This document shows, in pieces, positions 19,053 through 26,274 of a stretch of 64,000 nucleotides of DNA. The notes beneath the pieces are model-generated. The model was not told where the DNA came from, made no database searches, and worked only from the letters and a program-made list of their open reading frames with translations. The DNA comes from Phycisphaerales bacterium (GTDB lineage: Bacteria > Planctomycetota > Phycisphaerae > Phycisphaerales > UBA1924): positions 62,001 to 126,000 of the forward strand of contig JAIEUA010000004.1 of the NCBI GenBank assembly GCA_019744815.1. Direction: 5' to 3'. Position 1 is the stretch's first letter; each line of letters begins with the position of its first letter. The position numbers and the translations under genes are program-made.

Positions 19053-19067
19053 TTCGAGAATCTCGAA
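19053..19067. promoter_or_regulatory. 15-base perfect palindrome upstream of the sigma factor
   Basis: TTCGAGAATCTCGAA (7-base arms around a single A) lies 45 bases before the ATG at 19112 and just after the typA stop. It is followed by CGAACCAACC, which resembles the GAAC -35 core of ECF-dependent promoters. It could be an operator or part of an autoregulated promoter. Confidence 0.35.
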
Positions 19068-19111
19068 CCAACCGCTCGACTCGTCGGTCCGTATGGGCAG
19101 ACGAGCAGCGC

Positions 19112-19651
19112 ATGGCCGACACCACACAGGACATTGAACTCGTTCGCAGGATCGGGCGTCGAGATATTCGCGCGCTCGAATCACTCGCGAATCGGTATGA
19201 GCCCTTGTTGCTCGGGCTGGCCAGAGGCCTGCTCTCTCAAGATGAGAGCACCGCCCGAGACGTCGTGCAGGACTGCTGGATTCGGGTCATTCGCTCCGCC
19301 GCCGGGTTTCGGGGAGAGTGCGAGGTTCGAACGTGGCTCTATCGCATTGTCATCAACCGCTGCCACGATTTGAGGGCGAAACGAGCGATCGAGATCCGGT
19401 CCGAACCGGAGTACCAGGCGGAGCCGGTTGATTCCGAAGCGATGGCCGACCTGCGGAGAGCCGTCGATTCACTCGCGCACGATCACCGGCTGCTCGTGCT
19501 CCTGTGTTACCACAGCGGGCTGACGCATCCGCAGGTGGCGGATGTGCTCGGCGTTCCCGAGGGAACCGTCAAGTCCAGGCTGCACGCCGCTCTGGAGGTG
19601 CTTCGAACACGTTTGACCGAAGATCCGGCTCGTCACGGAGCTCAACCATGA
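19112..19651 (+). CDS. ECF-type RNA polymerase sigma factor
   Basis: A 179-residue ECF sigma factor. Region 2 reads ARDVVQDCWIRVIRSAAGF followed by EVRTWLYRIVINRCHDLRA. Region 4 has HPQVADVLGVPEGTVKSRLH, the -35-binding helix-turn-helix. Length is normal for the group. Its stop codon overlaps the ATG of the next gene by ATGA. A perfect palindrome and a GAACC-like box lie in the 69-base gap behind typA, suggesting its own, possibly autoregulated, promoter. Confidence 0.9.
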   Translation: MADTTQDIELVRRIGRRDIRALESLANRYEPLLLGLARGLLSQDESTARDVVQDCWIRVIRSAAGFRGECEVRTWLYRIVINRCHDLRAKRAIEIRSEPEYQAEPVDSEAMADLRRAVDSLAHDHRLLVLLCYHSGLTHPQVADVLGVPEGTVKSRLHAALEVLRTRLTEDPARHGAQP

Positions 19652-20715
19652 GTCCTGTTACCCGCAACAGCTTGGAGGATCGGTTGGCCCGTCTCACCGC
19701 ATCCCGTGATGACTCCGGGTCGCTGTGGCGCGGAGCGGCACAAGACGCGGGATTGGTCCGGTCCGGATCTCGTTCATGGCTTACAACCCTCACCTCATCG
19801 ATTCCAACGTCCGCCGTCAGCATCGTTGCCGCGGTGCTGGTGGTCGCTCTGGCGGTCGGCATTCTCCTGCCGTCTTTGGGCAGTGCTCGCAAAGCGTCGA
19901 GAGGTCTTCCGGCGACCGCGGTTCCTGAGAGAGCGTTTGTCGGGGACTTTGTGAGCGCCGAGAAGGCCACGCCGGCGTCGATGCCGCAAGCCCCTGCGAT
20001 GGACCGCCGCGTCATCCAGCGCGGCACGATCGAAGTTCGGGTTGCCGATGTGGCGGCCACGTTCTCAAGGCTCCCGTCGCTGCTCTCGCCAGCTGGTGGT
20101 GAGTACGTTGAGCAGTCTTCGCTGTCGGGATCGGGCTCCTCGTCGGTCGCAACCGCGACGCTGCGTGTCACCGCGAAGCGACTCGGCTTCGTGCAGGCGG
20201 CGATCTCTGAGTGGGGCGTCGTCACCTCCCAGACGTCGGCTGGTGAGGATGTGACCGATCAGGCCGTGGACCTCGAAGCTCGCCTGACCGTTGAACGCCG
20301 GATCGAACGAGAACTGCTGGAGCTGCTGGACGGCCGGCGGGGCGCACCGCTCAAGGAGGTGCTCGAGGTCCGCGAACAACTGAACACGGTTCGCACGCAG
20401 ATCGAACGCCTCGTCGCACAGCAGAACCGCTTGGAATCTCTTGTCTCGCTCGCCACGCTGACCGTGACCATCCGGACCATCGAGCAGCCCCCCGCTCCCA
20501 GCGGCCTGGGCGATTACGCCGCTCGCACGCTGAGGGAGACCTGGAGCAGGTCACTCACGACCGCGATCGACAGCCTCGCGTGGCTCCTCAGCGTGTTGAT
20601 CGGGGGAATCTTCTTCTGGATCGTGCTCGGAGCAATCGCCTTGGTCGCGGTCCGGGTTCATCGATCGCGGACAGCCCTCGCGGCCCACGAGCCCCCGCCG
20701 CCGCTCGATGGTTGA
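19648..20715 (+). CDS. membrane protein with DUF4349 domain, probable sigma-factor partner
   Basis: A 355-residue protein translationally coupled to the ECF sigma factor. Residues 1-45 are cytoplasmic, a membrane span follows (VSIVAAVLVVALAVGILLPS), then an extracytoplasmic region with the DUF4349 signature: RRVIQRGTIEVRVADV, TLRVTAKRLGFVQAAIS, DQAVDLEARL and a long coiled coil (EVREQLNTVRTQIERL) ending LATLTVTIRT. A second membrane span (WLLSVLIGGIFFWIVLGAIA) closes the protein. DUF4349 proteins are often found as putative lipoproteins or next to regulators. The ATGA overlap suggests a sensor or anti-sigma function here, with the short N-terminus as the only part able to reach the sigma factor. 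Confidence 0.75.
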   Translation: MSPVTRNSLEDRLARLTASRDDSGSLWRGAAQDAGLVRSGSRSWLTTLTSSIPTSAVSIVAAVLVVALAVGILLPSLGSARKASRGLPATAVPERAFVGDFVSAEKATPASMPQAPAMDRRVIQRGTIEVRVADVAATFSRLPSLLSPAGGEYVEQSSLSGSGSSSVATATLRVTAKRLGFVQAAISEWGVVTSQTSAGEDVTDQAVDLEARLTVERRIERELLELLDGRRGAPLKEVLEVREQLNTVRTQIERLVAQQNRLESLVSLATLTVTIRTIEQPPAPSGLGDYAARTLRETWSRSLTTAIDSLAWLLSVLIGGIFFWIVLGAIALVAVRVHRSRTALAAHEPPPPLDG

Positions 20716-20740
20716 GCACGCCGTGCGAAAGGTCGCAAAA

Positions 20741-20771
20741 GAAAACGCCCGCCGCGGAGTTGCGGCGGGCG
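20741..20771 (-). terminator. terminator of the exported protein at 20799
   Basis: The 10-base arms CGCCCGCCGC and GCGGCGGGCG enclose a 6-base loop. On the minus strand the stem is followed by TTTTCTTTT. Confidence 0.9.
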
Positions 20772-20798
20772 ACGATGGAAACTGGATTGAGTGCGAAC

Positions 20799-21518
20799 TC
20801 ACCGCTTACGCCGCGGCGCCATCAGCAGCATCGCTAGCCCTGTCGTCGCGATCGCGCCGGGGGCGGGCACGTTGGGCGACGCCGCCGATTGCACGCTCAC
20901 GTCGTCGTAGTAGGTCGTGTTGTTGCCGTTGTTGTAGAGATCGACGGCCTGGATCGCGTTGAGCGAGCCGGCACCGCGCTTCCAAGCGCCGCTCGCGACG
21001 AGCGTGCCGTTGTAGTACTGGCTCACGGTGTTGGCGTTGAGGTCGACCTGCACCTGGATCTGCACCCAGGCGTTGTACTGAATGGCGACCGAGCCGCCTC
21101 GGAAGTCGTCGCGGACCGTGCCGTTGGCGAGGTCGAACTTCATCTGCACGCTCCACGAATCGGAGCTCGTGTTGGCGTTGTCCTGGTACTTGTTCATCAG
21201 GATGAAGTACGTCAGGCCGGACTGGCCGCTGGCGATGTACTGCATCGCGGTGATGTTCCAGATGCCCGAGGTGGCGTTGGAGACCAGCCTCACGGCGTCG
21301 GTGTTGCCCGGGGCGATCGCCAGCGAGTTGGTCCCGCTGTACGCCCGGACCGAGCTGACGATGCCCGCCACTGAGGAGACGTTGTTCCAGCCCTTCCAGC
21401 CGTCGATGTTGTGCAGCGACTGGCCGTTGCTGTAGTTGTCGAAGTGGCTGATCATGCTGGCCTGCGCCGCCGCGCCGGCCATCGAAGCGATCGCACACAC
21501 CGCGTAGAACTTCCCCAT
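20799..21518 (-). CDS. exported protein with P[AT]P-CTERM-type sorting tail
   Basis: A 239-residue secreted protein with signal peptide MGKFYAVCAIASMAGAAAQA. The body is rich in Asn, Ser and Tyr (FDNYSNGQSLHNIDGWKGW; TYYDDVSVQS) and has the alternating pattern of a LamG/jelly-roll domain, with the usual closing DDVSVQ strand. The C-terminus VPAPGAIATTGLAMLLMAPRR is a PAP variant of the PEP-CTERM tail. This is the third such protein in 8 kb. Its composition, richer in Asn/Thr than neighbouring proteins, fits a cell-surface location. No ligand can be assigned. Confidence 0.8.
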   Translation of the reverse strand: MGKFYAVCAIASMAGAAAQASMISHFDNYSNGQSLHNIDGWKGWNNVSSVAGIVSSVRAYSGTNSLAIAPGNTDAVRLVSNATSGIWNITAMQYIASGQSGLTYFILMNKYQDNANTSSDSWSVQMKFDLANGTVRDDFRGGSVAIQYNAWVQIQVQVDLNANTVSQYYNGTLVASGAWKRGAGSLNAIQAVDLYNNGNNTTYYDDVSVQSAASPNVPAPGAIATTGLAMLLMAPRRKR

Positions 21519-21703
21519 CGCGCCTCACCCTTCTGCGGCACGGGCCGCTGGGTAAAGCTCCGAAACGCGCCGACCTTTGTCCAGTGATGTCACAACGGAT
21601 CACTGCATTCCGGGCCGTCTGCACCGTCTGCGCCGAAGGAGTCGACGGTAACGATGGTGACGCGGTTGCGATCCTGTACCGCCCGGCGGCCGTCCATAGA
21701 AAA

Positions 21704-21731
21704 GAACGCCGCGGCTCATCGCTCGGCGTTC
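21704..21731 (-). terminator. terminator of the small gene at 21780
   Basis: Arms GAACGCCG and CGGCGTTC are separated by 12 bases; on the minus strand TTCTTTTC follows. Confidence 0.7.
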
Positions 21732-21779
21732 GCAACAGTCGCGTGATGGGTTGGGCTGATCCGTCGGCTCGCGGACGGC

Positions 21780-22061
21780 TCACGCCGCGCTGGGCCGGTC
21801 CCCGCCGTCGGGGTCGCCGAGCAGGTCGCGGAGACGGTCCATCTGACGCTGGGCACGGTCGATGGCCTTCTCGGCCATGGAAGAAGCCTGGCTGTCGCCG
21901 AGGCGATAGACGGGGGCACCGTCGCGCCAACGGGAAGGAGCCGCGTTGGCTCGGGCCCACTGCTCGTCCTTGGGGAACGGGATGGGGTCGTTCTCGCCTC
22001 GGCCTTCGGCGGGATGGAATTTCAGTTGGGCCATGGATCGAGTCCGTTCGGTCAGCCTCAT
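21780..22061 (-). CDS. small hypothetical protein
   Basis: A 93-residue soluble protein without a recognised family. The start at 22061 (MRLTERTRSMAQLKFHP) is supported by AGGGAGA six bases upstream; a second ATG at 22034 would shorten it to 84 residues. The middle contains NDPIPFPKDEQWARANA, and the C-terminal third is predicted helical (MAEKAIDRAQRQMDRLRDLL). No signal peptide, cysteine or membrane segment. It stands alone between two minus-strand genes and has its own terminator. Confidence 0.6.
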   Translation of the reverse strand: MRLTERTRSMAQLKFHPAEGRGENDPIPFPKDEQWARANAAPSRWRDGAPVYRLGDSQASSMAEKAIDRAQRQMDRLRDLLGDPDGGDRPSAA

Positions 22062-22508
22062 GACTTTCTCCCTAGCTCTCACGCACCGCACCCTCGCCGC
22101 ACGCGTCCTTGCGTGGGGCTTGGGTCGCCGATTGCTCGGCGAACAGTCCCATCGACCGCCCACCGCTGGGCCTTTGGTTCCAGCAGCGGGGAGACAGGAA
22201 CTTGCTCGATTGAGAACGGATCGACCGTCGCAAACGGGAGACCCGCGTCACAACCGTCCCAAGTTCACATCCTCTCTCCTTATCGGCCGCGGCGATGCAT
22301 CGCCCTCCACAGCGGGTGCACGGGTTATTCACAGCTCGAAAAACGTCCTATAACTCGATCCACACGAAGAGGAAGTGCCGCTTCTGGGCATATTTACGCC
22401 GATCGAGCAGGTTTCTGACCACCTTGGGAGCAACGTCCGCTCGGTGCGTTGTGCACACCGAGTGCGTCACACCCTTGTGGCGACGGTGAGCGCGAAACCA
22501 AGCGGCCT
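22062..22508. other. intergenic region, no gene seen
   Basis: 447 bases between the small hypothetical gene and plsY, both minus strand. It should hold the promoter of the small gene. A single TTATTCACA resembling a DnaA box occurs near 22325, with no companions. I find no hairpin with a T tract and no RNA motif. Confidence 0.6.
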
Positions 22509-23213
22509 TCAGGGGCGCGCGGGGATCGGCGAGGCCTTCTTGGCCCCGACCTTGGGCTCGGTCCCGGCCCTGAGGCGCTGGATGTTGGACCGGTGCTTGA
22601 AGACCACCACGGCCGCCATCAAGCCCGTGGCGATCGCGGCGGGCATCGCCCACGGCGAAGCGTTCCAGCCCAGGCCGGTCTGCTGCCCACGCAGCGTCGC
22701 GAGCAGCAGCACCGAGATCGGCAGGGTGGACGCCGCGAGCATCGCGGCGAGGCTCACGTACTTCCAGGTCTTCACGGCGACGAGAAAGACCACGAACGCC
22801 GCGGCGCCCGCGATCGAGAGCACCGGGAAGATCCCAAGCACCGCGCCGAGGCCGGTGGCGACGCCCTTGCCGCCCTTGAAGCCGAGCCAGGGACAGAACA
22901 TGTGCCCGGCCATCGCGGCGGCCATGGTTCCGAGCCACCAGGCCATCGATGCGGCGGGAGCGTCCCAACGACCCGCAAGCCCCGCGAGCCAACCGATCAC
23001 GAGCACCGGGCCGAAGCCCTTGAGGAAGTCACCGGCGAAGCAGAGGACCCACGCCTTGGGCCCGAGGACGCGCCCGACGTTGGTGGCCCCAATGTTTCCC
23101 GAGCCGTGCTTGCGGATGTCGATGCCGCGCGAGCGCGCGAGGAGAAATCCGGTCGGGAAAGACCCGAAGAGGAAAGCGGCGCCGAGCGCGGTGCACCACC
23201 AAAGCGGAGACAT
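22509..23213 (-). CDS. plsY: glycerol-3-phosphate acyltransferase PlsY
   Basis: A 234-residue integral membrane enzyme that transfers an acyl group from acyl-phosphate to glycerol-3-phosphate, the first step of phospholipid synthesis. The conserved loops are visible: GSFPTGFLLAR, RKHGSGNIGATNVGR near residue 35-50, GHMFCPWLGFKGGKGVATGLG near 110, and KHRSNIQRL near the C-terminus. These correspond to the three conserved cytoplasmic motifs of the family. Several hydrophobic spans alternate with them as expected. Upstream lies a heptamer array with the GGGAAGGGG head about 15 bases from the ATG. Confidence 0.95.
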   Translation of the reverse strand: MSPLWWCTALGAAFLFGSFPTGFLLARSRGIDIRKHGSGNIGATNVGRVLGPKAWVLCFAGDFLKGFGPVLVIGWLAGLAGRWDAPAASMAWWLGTMAAAMAGHMFCPWLGFKGGKGVATGLGAVLGIFPVLSIAGAAAFVVFLVAVKTWKYVSLAAMLAASTLPISVLLLATLRGQQTGLGWNASPWAMPAAIATGLMAAVVVFKHRSNIQRLRAGTEPKVGAKKASPIPARP

Positions 23214-23227
23214 GGGGGGAGAATAGC

Positions 23228-23310
23228 GGGAAGGGGTGAGGCGTGAGGCGTGAGGGGTGAGCTCTTAGGACTTAGGACGTAGGACTTCGGACTTCGGTTT
23301 GAGGGGTGAA
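23228..23310 (+). repeat. GGGAAGGGG-headed mixed heptamer array upstream of plsY
   Basis: GGGAAGGGGTGAG is followed by GCGTGAG, GCGTGAG and GGGTGAG, then by TTAGGAC/GTAGGAC/TTCGGAC units and a final GAGGGGTGA. The array joins the two heptamer types seen separately at 7.2-10.6 kb and at 17.1 kb. Confidence 0.85.
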
Positions 23311-23440
23311 GTTGAGGTTGGAGAGGAGACTTCGGCGTTGTGGTTCCGAACCGTGCGCGTCGCAAGTGGCTAACACATGTGGGTCGATAGACTGTGCGCC
23401 GTCGCAGGCGATCACGGCATGCGATCATCAGGAGACTTCC

Positions 23441-24247
23441 ATGAACTCGAGCAATCCCGCCTTCAAGGCGTTTGACCGTCCGATCGATGCACCCAACTGG
23501 GCCGATCTGGCCTCCGCGCCATCGGCCGCGGCGGTCCCGGGCGCGATGACCGTCCGCGGCACCGCGATCAAGACCGGCATCCTGCTCGCGATCGTCATCG
23601 CGTCGGCGATCGGGTCGTGGCTGAAGTTTGAGCCGCTGGTGCAGGCAGGGCAGGTGGGTCAGGTCTATCCGTGGGTGCTGGGCACGTCGCTCATCGGGCT
23701 GGTGCTCTCGCTCGTGATCGGCTTCGCGCCCAAGACGGCGGCGTACCTCGCGCCCATCTATGCCGCGGCGGAGGGGATCTTCCTCGCGGGCATCTCGCTG
23801 TTTATCTCGCTGCGGTTCACCAAGGGGATCGACGCTGGCTTGATCTTCCAGGCGATGACGCTCACCTTCGGCATCGCGGGCGCGACGTTTATCGCGTACG
23901 CGTCGGGGTTGGTGCGGATCGGCGGCATGGTCAGCCGCATCATGATGGTCGCGCTGGCCGGCGTGTGCATCTACGCGGTGGCGCTCCTGCTCTGCAACGG
24001 CGTGTTCAAGATGAACCTGCCGAACTTGTGGGCGAGCACCACCCCGATCGGCATCGCCTTCTCCGGCTTCGTCGTTGTGCTCGCGTCGTTCACGCTGGTG
24101 CAGGACTACCAGATCATCGAAGAGTCCGCGGCGTCGGGCGCTCCCAAGCACATGGAGTGGTACGGTGCCTTCGCCCTCACCGTCTCGCTGGTGTGGCTGT
24201 ACATCGAAGTGCTCCGCCTGCTCGCCAAGCTGCGGTCGAAGGACTGA
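23441..24247 (+). CDS. Bax inhibitor-1 / YccA family membrane protein
   Basis: A 268-residue membrane protein with seven hydrophobic spans and a 45-residue cytoplasmic N-terminus. The pattern of AIYAAAEGIFLAGIS-like PIYAAAEGIFLAGISLF, then TFIAYASGLVRIGG and a final acidic segment VQDYQIIEESAASGAPKHMEW is that of bacterial Bax-inhibitor-1-like (BI-1/YccA) proteins, where the conserved Asp residues near the last spans form a pH-sensing pair in characterised homologues. AGGAGA six bases upstream fixes the ATG at 23441. It stands alone between plsY (divergent) and a lipoprotein gene. Confidence 0.85.
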   Translation: MNSSNPAFKAFDRPIDAPNWADLASAPSAAAVPGAMTVRGTAIKTGILLAIVIASAIGSWLKFEPLVQAGQVGQVYPWVLGTSLIGLVLSLVIGFAPKTAAYLAPIYAAAEGIFLAGISLFISLRFTKGIDAGLIFQAMTLTFGIAGATFIAYASGLVRIGGMVSRIMMVALAGVCIYAVALLLCNGVFKMNLPNLWASTTPIGIAFSGFVVVLASFTLVQDYQIIEESAASGAPKHMEWYGAFALTVSLVWLYIEVLRLLAKLRSKD

Positions 24248-24313
24248 GTGTCGGACGGACGGGATCTGAGGCTTTGGCGCGTTGCCCTCGTTGGGCCTTG
24301 CGATCGCGCGAAC

Positions 24314-24332
24314 AGACGCCGAGGCTGACGAG
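24314..24332 (-). repeat. AGACGCCGAGGCTGACGAG repeat, half copy
   Basis: These 19 bases are the exact reverse complement of 26165-26183. They also match most of 24423-24441 in reverse complement. Confidence 0.75.
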
Positions 24333-24382
24333 TCCGCGAGGACGATTCGTGCGAGGACGTTCCCTCGCGAACCGGGGCTCGT

Positions 24383-25321
24383 ATGCAATCGTTCCACACG
24401 ATCCGAGGCTTCGTCGAAGAATCCTCAGCCTCGGCGTCTCGTGCGTGGCTCTTGCGCGGCGTCGCCGTGCTCGCATTGCTGGCGACGCTCGCGGCTTCTT
24501 GCGAACGCCGCGCCACCCGCCCCGCTCCCACCACCCCCACCACCCCCAGCGCCCCCACCGCAGCCGGCACCACCTCCGCTCCGACCGCCACGCCACCGGC
24601 GCAGTCGTCCCCTTCGGTCCCGTCGCAAGGCGTGTCGCAGGCACCACGCTTTGTCCCATCCCAGCACGGCTTCGCCTTCCGCAATCACTTCCCCGGGCTC
24701 GGTCTGCCGACGTTTTTGGTCGGCACGGAGAAGCGGGCCTCGGTGCCGACTCGCGGGGGGCCTGCCTTCGGGCTCTGCGGCGGGATGTCCGCCGCCGCCG
24801 CGGACTACTTCCTCGCCCACCGCTCCGTGCCGGTCACCAGTCTCATCCCCGAGCGCGGGTCGGAGCTCTACGAGTACCTGTACCTCCGCCAGGCCGAGTC
24901 CATCGGGCCCGGCATCGCCACCGCGGTGAAGATTGTCGAATGGATGACTCGGAACGACGGCGAGCTGCGTACGCGCACAAAGAAGGAATTGGAGTCCATC
25001 CGTGCCGCCCTCGACGCCCGCGGCGTGGCACCCATTGGCTTGGTGCTTGCCCGCTTCGGCGGGCCTCCCGGGGCGAACACCCCTTCGGACAATCACCAGG
25101 TGCTTGCATGGAGCGTGCTGGAGGAACAGGGAAAGACCGTCCTCGGCATCTACGACCCCAACTACCCCGGCGACGACGCGGTGCGGATCGAGCTGGACTG
25201 GTCCGCGCCGAGCACAGGCCCCGTGGGCAGGCGAATCGACGGGCGTGGCCGCGAGACTCCGGTGCGGGGGGTGATCCAGGTGCCGTACACACCCAAGGAC
25301 CCGCCGCGGGAGCCGGTGTGA
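24383..25321 (+). CDS. putative lipoprotein with papain-like cysteine-peptidase motifs
   Basis: A 312-residue exported protein. The hydrophobic segment LRGVAVLALLATLAASC ends in a possible lipobox with Cys40, followed by a long Pro/Thr/Ala linker (residues 45-85). The folded part has GPAFGLCGGMSAAAADYF (Cys in an FGxCGGM context), a later NHQVLAWSV (His) and YDPNYPGDD (Asp/Asn), the order and spacing expected of a papain/C39-like Cys-His-Asn peptidase. Activity is inference. The first 20 codons coincide with a repeat element at 24401-24441, so a TTG at 24452 just before the signal peptide may be the true start. Confidence 0.65.
   Translation: MQSFHTIRGFVEESSASASRAWLLRGVAVLALLATLAASCERRATRPAPTTPTTPSAPTAAGTTSAPTATPPAQSSPSVPSQGVSQAPRFVPSQHGFAFRNHFPGLGLPTFLVGTEKRASVPTRGGPAFGLCGGMSAAAADYFLAHRSVPVTSLIPERGSELYEYLYLRQAESIGPGIATAVKIVEWMTRNDGELRTRTKKELESIRAALDARGVAPIGLVLARFGGPPGANTPSDNHQVLAWSVLEEQGKTVLGIYDPNYPGDDAVRIELDWSAPSTGPVGRRIDGRGRETPVRGVIQVPYTPKDPPREPV
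24401..24441 (+). repeat. CCGAGGCT...AGCCTCGG hairpin element, copy 1
   Basis: ATCCGAGGCTTC, 10 or so bases, then CCTCAGCCTCGGCGTCT; the arms CCGAGGCT and AGCCTCGG pair. A second copy lies at 26143-26183. This copy overlaps the first codons of the lipoprotein gene. Confidence 0.8.
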
Positions 25322-25536
25322 GGTTGGAATAGGGCGTGTACCCCAACGCGAGCCCCAAAGGGTTCACGGGGGTGGGCGCTGCCATTGAAATTCCGAGTTT
25401 CTGGCGGAGCCTGATCGCAATAACGCTCGAACAGGCTCGTTCATCCGCGGACCGTCGCGTGTGGAGGCCCATTCGGGCCCCAGCGATGGGTGTGCTCGCC
25501 GCGCTTTCGTGCACGCGTCGGCCGGAGGGATTTCCG

Positions 25537-25950
25537 ATGATCAACCGCAAACATCTCTTTGGTCTCGTCGGTGTGGCTTCGCTGGGCGTGATCGCCGCCG
25601 TGGCGCTGGCGGCGGGCGGCGTGTCGACGACCGGTCCGGGGCTCGAAGGCGGTGCGACGGGCGCGACGCCCACGGCTCCGTCGGTGAAGCCTTCGAAGCT
25701 CATCGGGCGCGTGGTGAGCGCGGATCCGGCCGCGGACCTGAGCGGCGTGCGGGTCGTGTTGATCCGTGACGGCAAGGCGACCCAGCACACCATGACCAAC
25801 GAGAAGGGACAGTTCGTGTTCGAGAAGATCGCGCCGGGACGCTTCGGGGTCGCGGCTGCGAAGAAGGACATCGGCGCCGGACGCGAGCTGGGTGCCGTCA
25901 GGCCCGGAGACACCGCCCGCGTGCAGATCGAATTGAAGAAGCCCATGTAA
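25537..25950 (+). CDS. exported carboxypeptidase-regulatory-like domain protein
   Basis: A 137-residue secreted protein. GGAGGGA seven bases upstream fixes the ATG at 25537, giving the signal peptide MINRKHLFGLVGVASLGVI then AAVALAAGG. Residues 60-135 form a single carboxypeptidase-regulatory-like (transthyretin-type) beta-sandwich: SKLIGRVVSADPAADLSGVR, then TMTNEKGQFVFEKIAPGRFG and a last ARVQIELKK strand. Such domains usually serve as surface or periplasmic binding modules. A strong terminator follows at 26056. Confidence 0.8.
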   Translation: MINRKHLFGLVGVASLGVIAAVALAAGGVSTTGPGLEGGATGATPTAPSVKPSKLIGRVVSADPAADLSGVRVVLIRDGKATQHTMTNEKGQFVFEKIAPGRFGVAAAKKDIGAGRELGAVRPGDTARVQIELKKPM

Positions 25951-26055
25951 ACGATGCGTTCTCGCCAGCAGCTTCGCGGCGGGGGCGGACCGTGACTCCT
26001 CAGGACGTCCTCACGGACGACCCGGTCCTACCCACCAATCCCCACCGCGAGTGAC

Positions 26056-26097
26056 GAACGGCGGCACCCAGAGGCCGGTGCCGCCGTTCTCGTTTTT
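26056..26097 (+). terminator. terminator of the gene at 25537
   Basis: A perfect 13-bp stem GAACGGCGGCACC / GGTGCCGCCGTTC with an 8-base loop is followed by TCGTTTTT. Confidence 0.9.
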
Positions 26098-26142
26098 GGG
26101 GTTGATGATGGAACAAGCGGGGATTGAACACGCTTCCGCGTC

Positions 26143-26183
26143 ATCCGAGGCTTCCTCGCAGAGCCTCGTCAGCCTCGGCGTCT
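26143..26183 (+). repeat. CCGAGGCT...AGCCTCGG hairpin element, copy 2
   Basis: ATCCGAGGCTTC, then TCGCAGAGC and CTCGTCAGCCTCGGCGTCT. The outer blocks match 24401-24441. Confidence 0.8.
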
Positions 26184-26274
26184 GAAAGCGGCGTGCCGGC
26201 GTGGGATCGGAGTGGCGGGTTTGGCTCTCCGAACTCCGCGCTCCGCCAGTGTGGTACGCTGATCGCAGCCGAAC

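Larger units (their letters stand above)
25951..26274. other. intergenic region with terminator and hairpin repeat
   Basis: 324 bases holding the terminator of the preceding gene (26056-26097) and the second copy of the CCGAGGCT hairpin element (26143-26183). The remaining 90 bases should contain the promoter of the membrane acyltransferase gene. Confidence 0.7.

Noticed and set aside
22318-22335. DnaA box-like TTATTCACA, possible origin
   Set aside because: A single match, with no cluster, AT-rich unwinding region or dnaA/dnaN/gidA neighbour.
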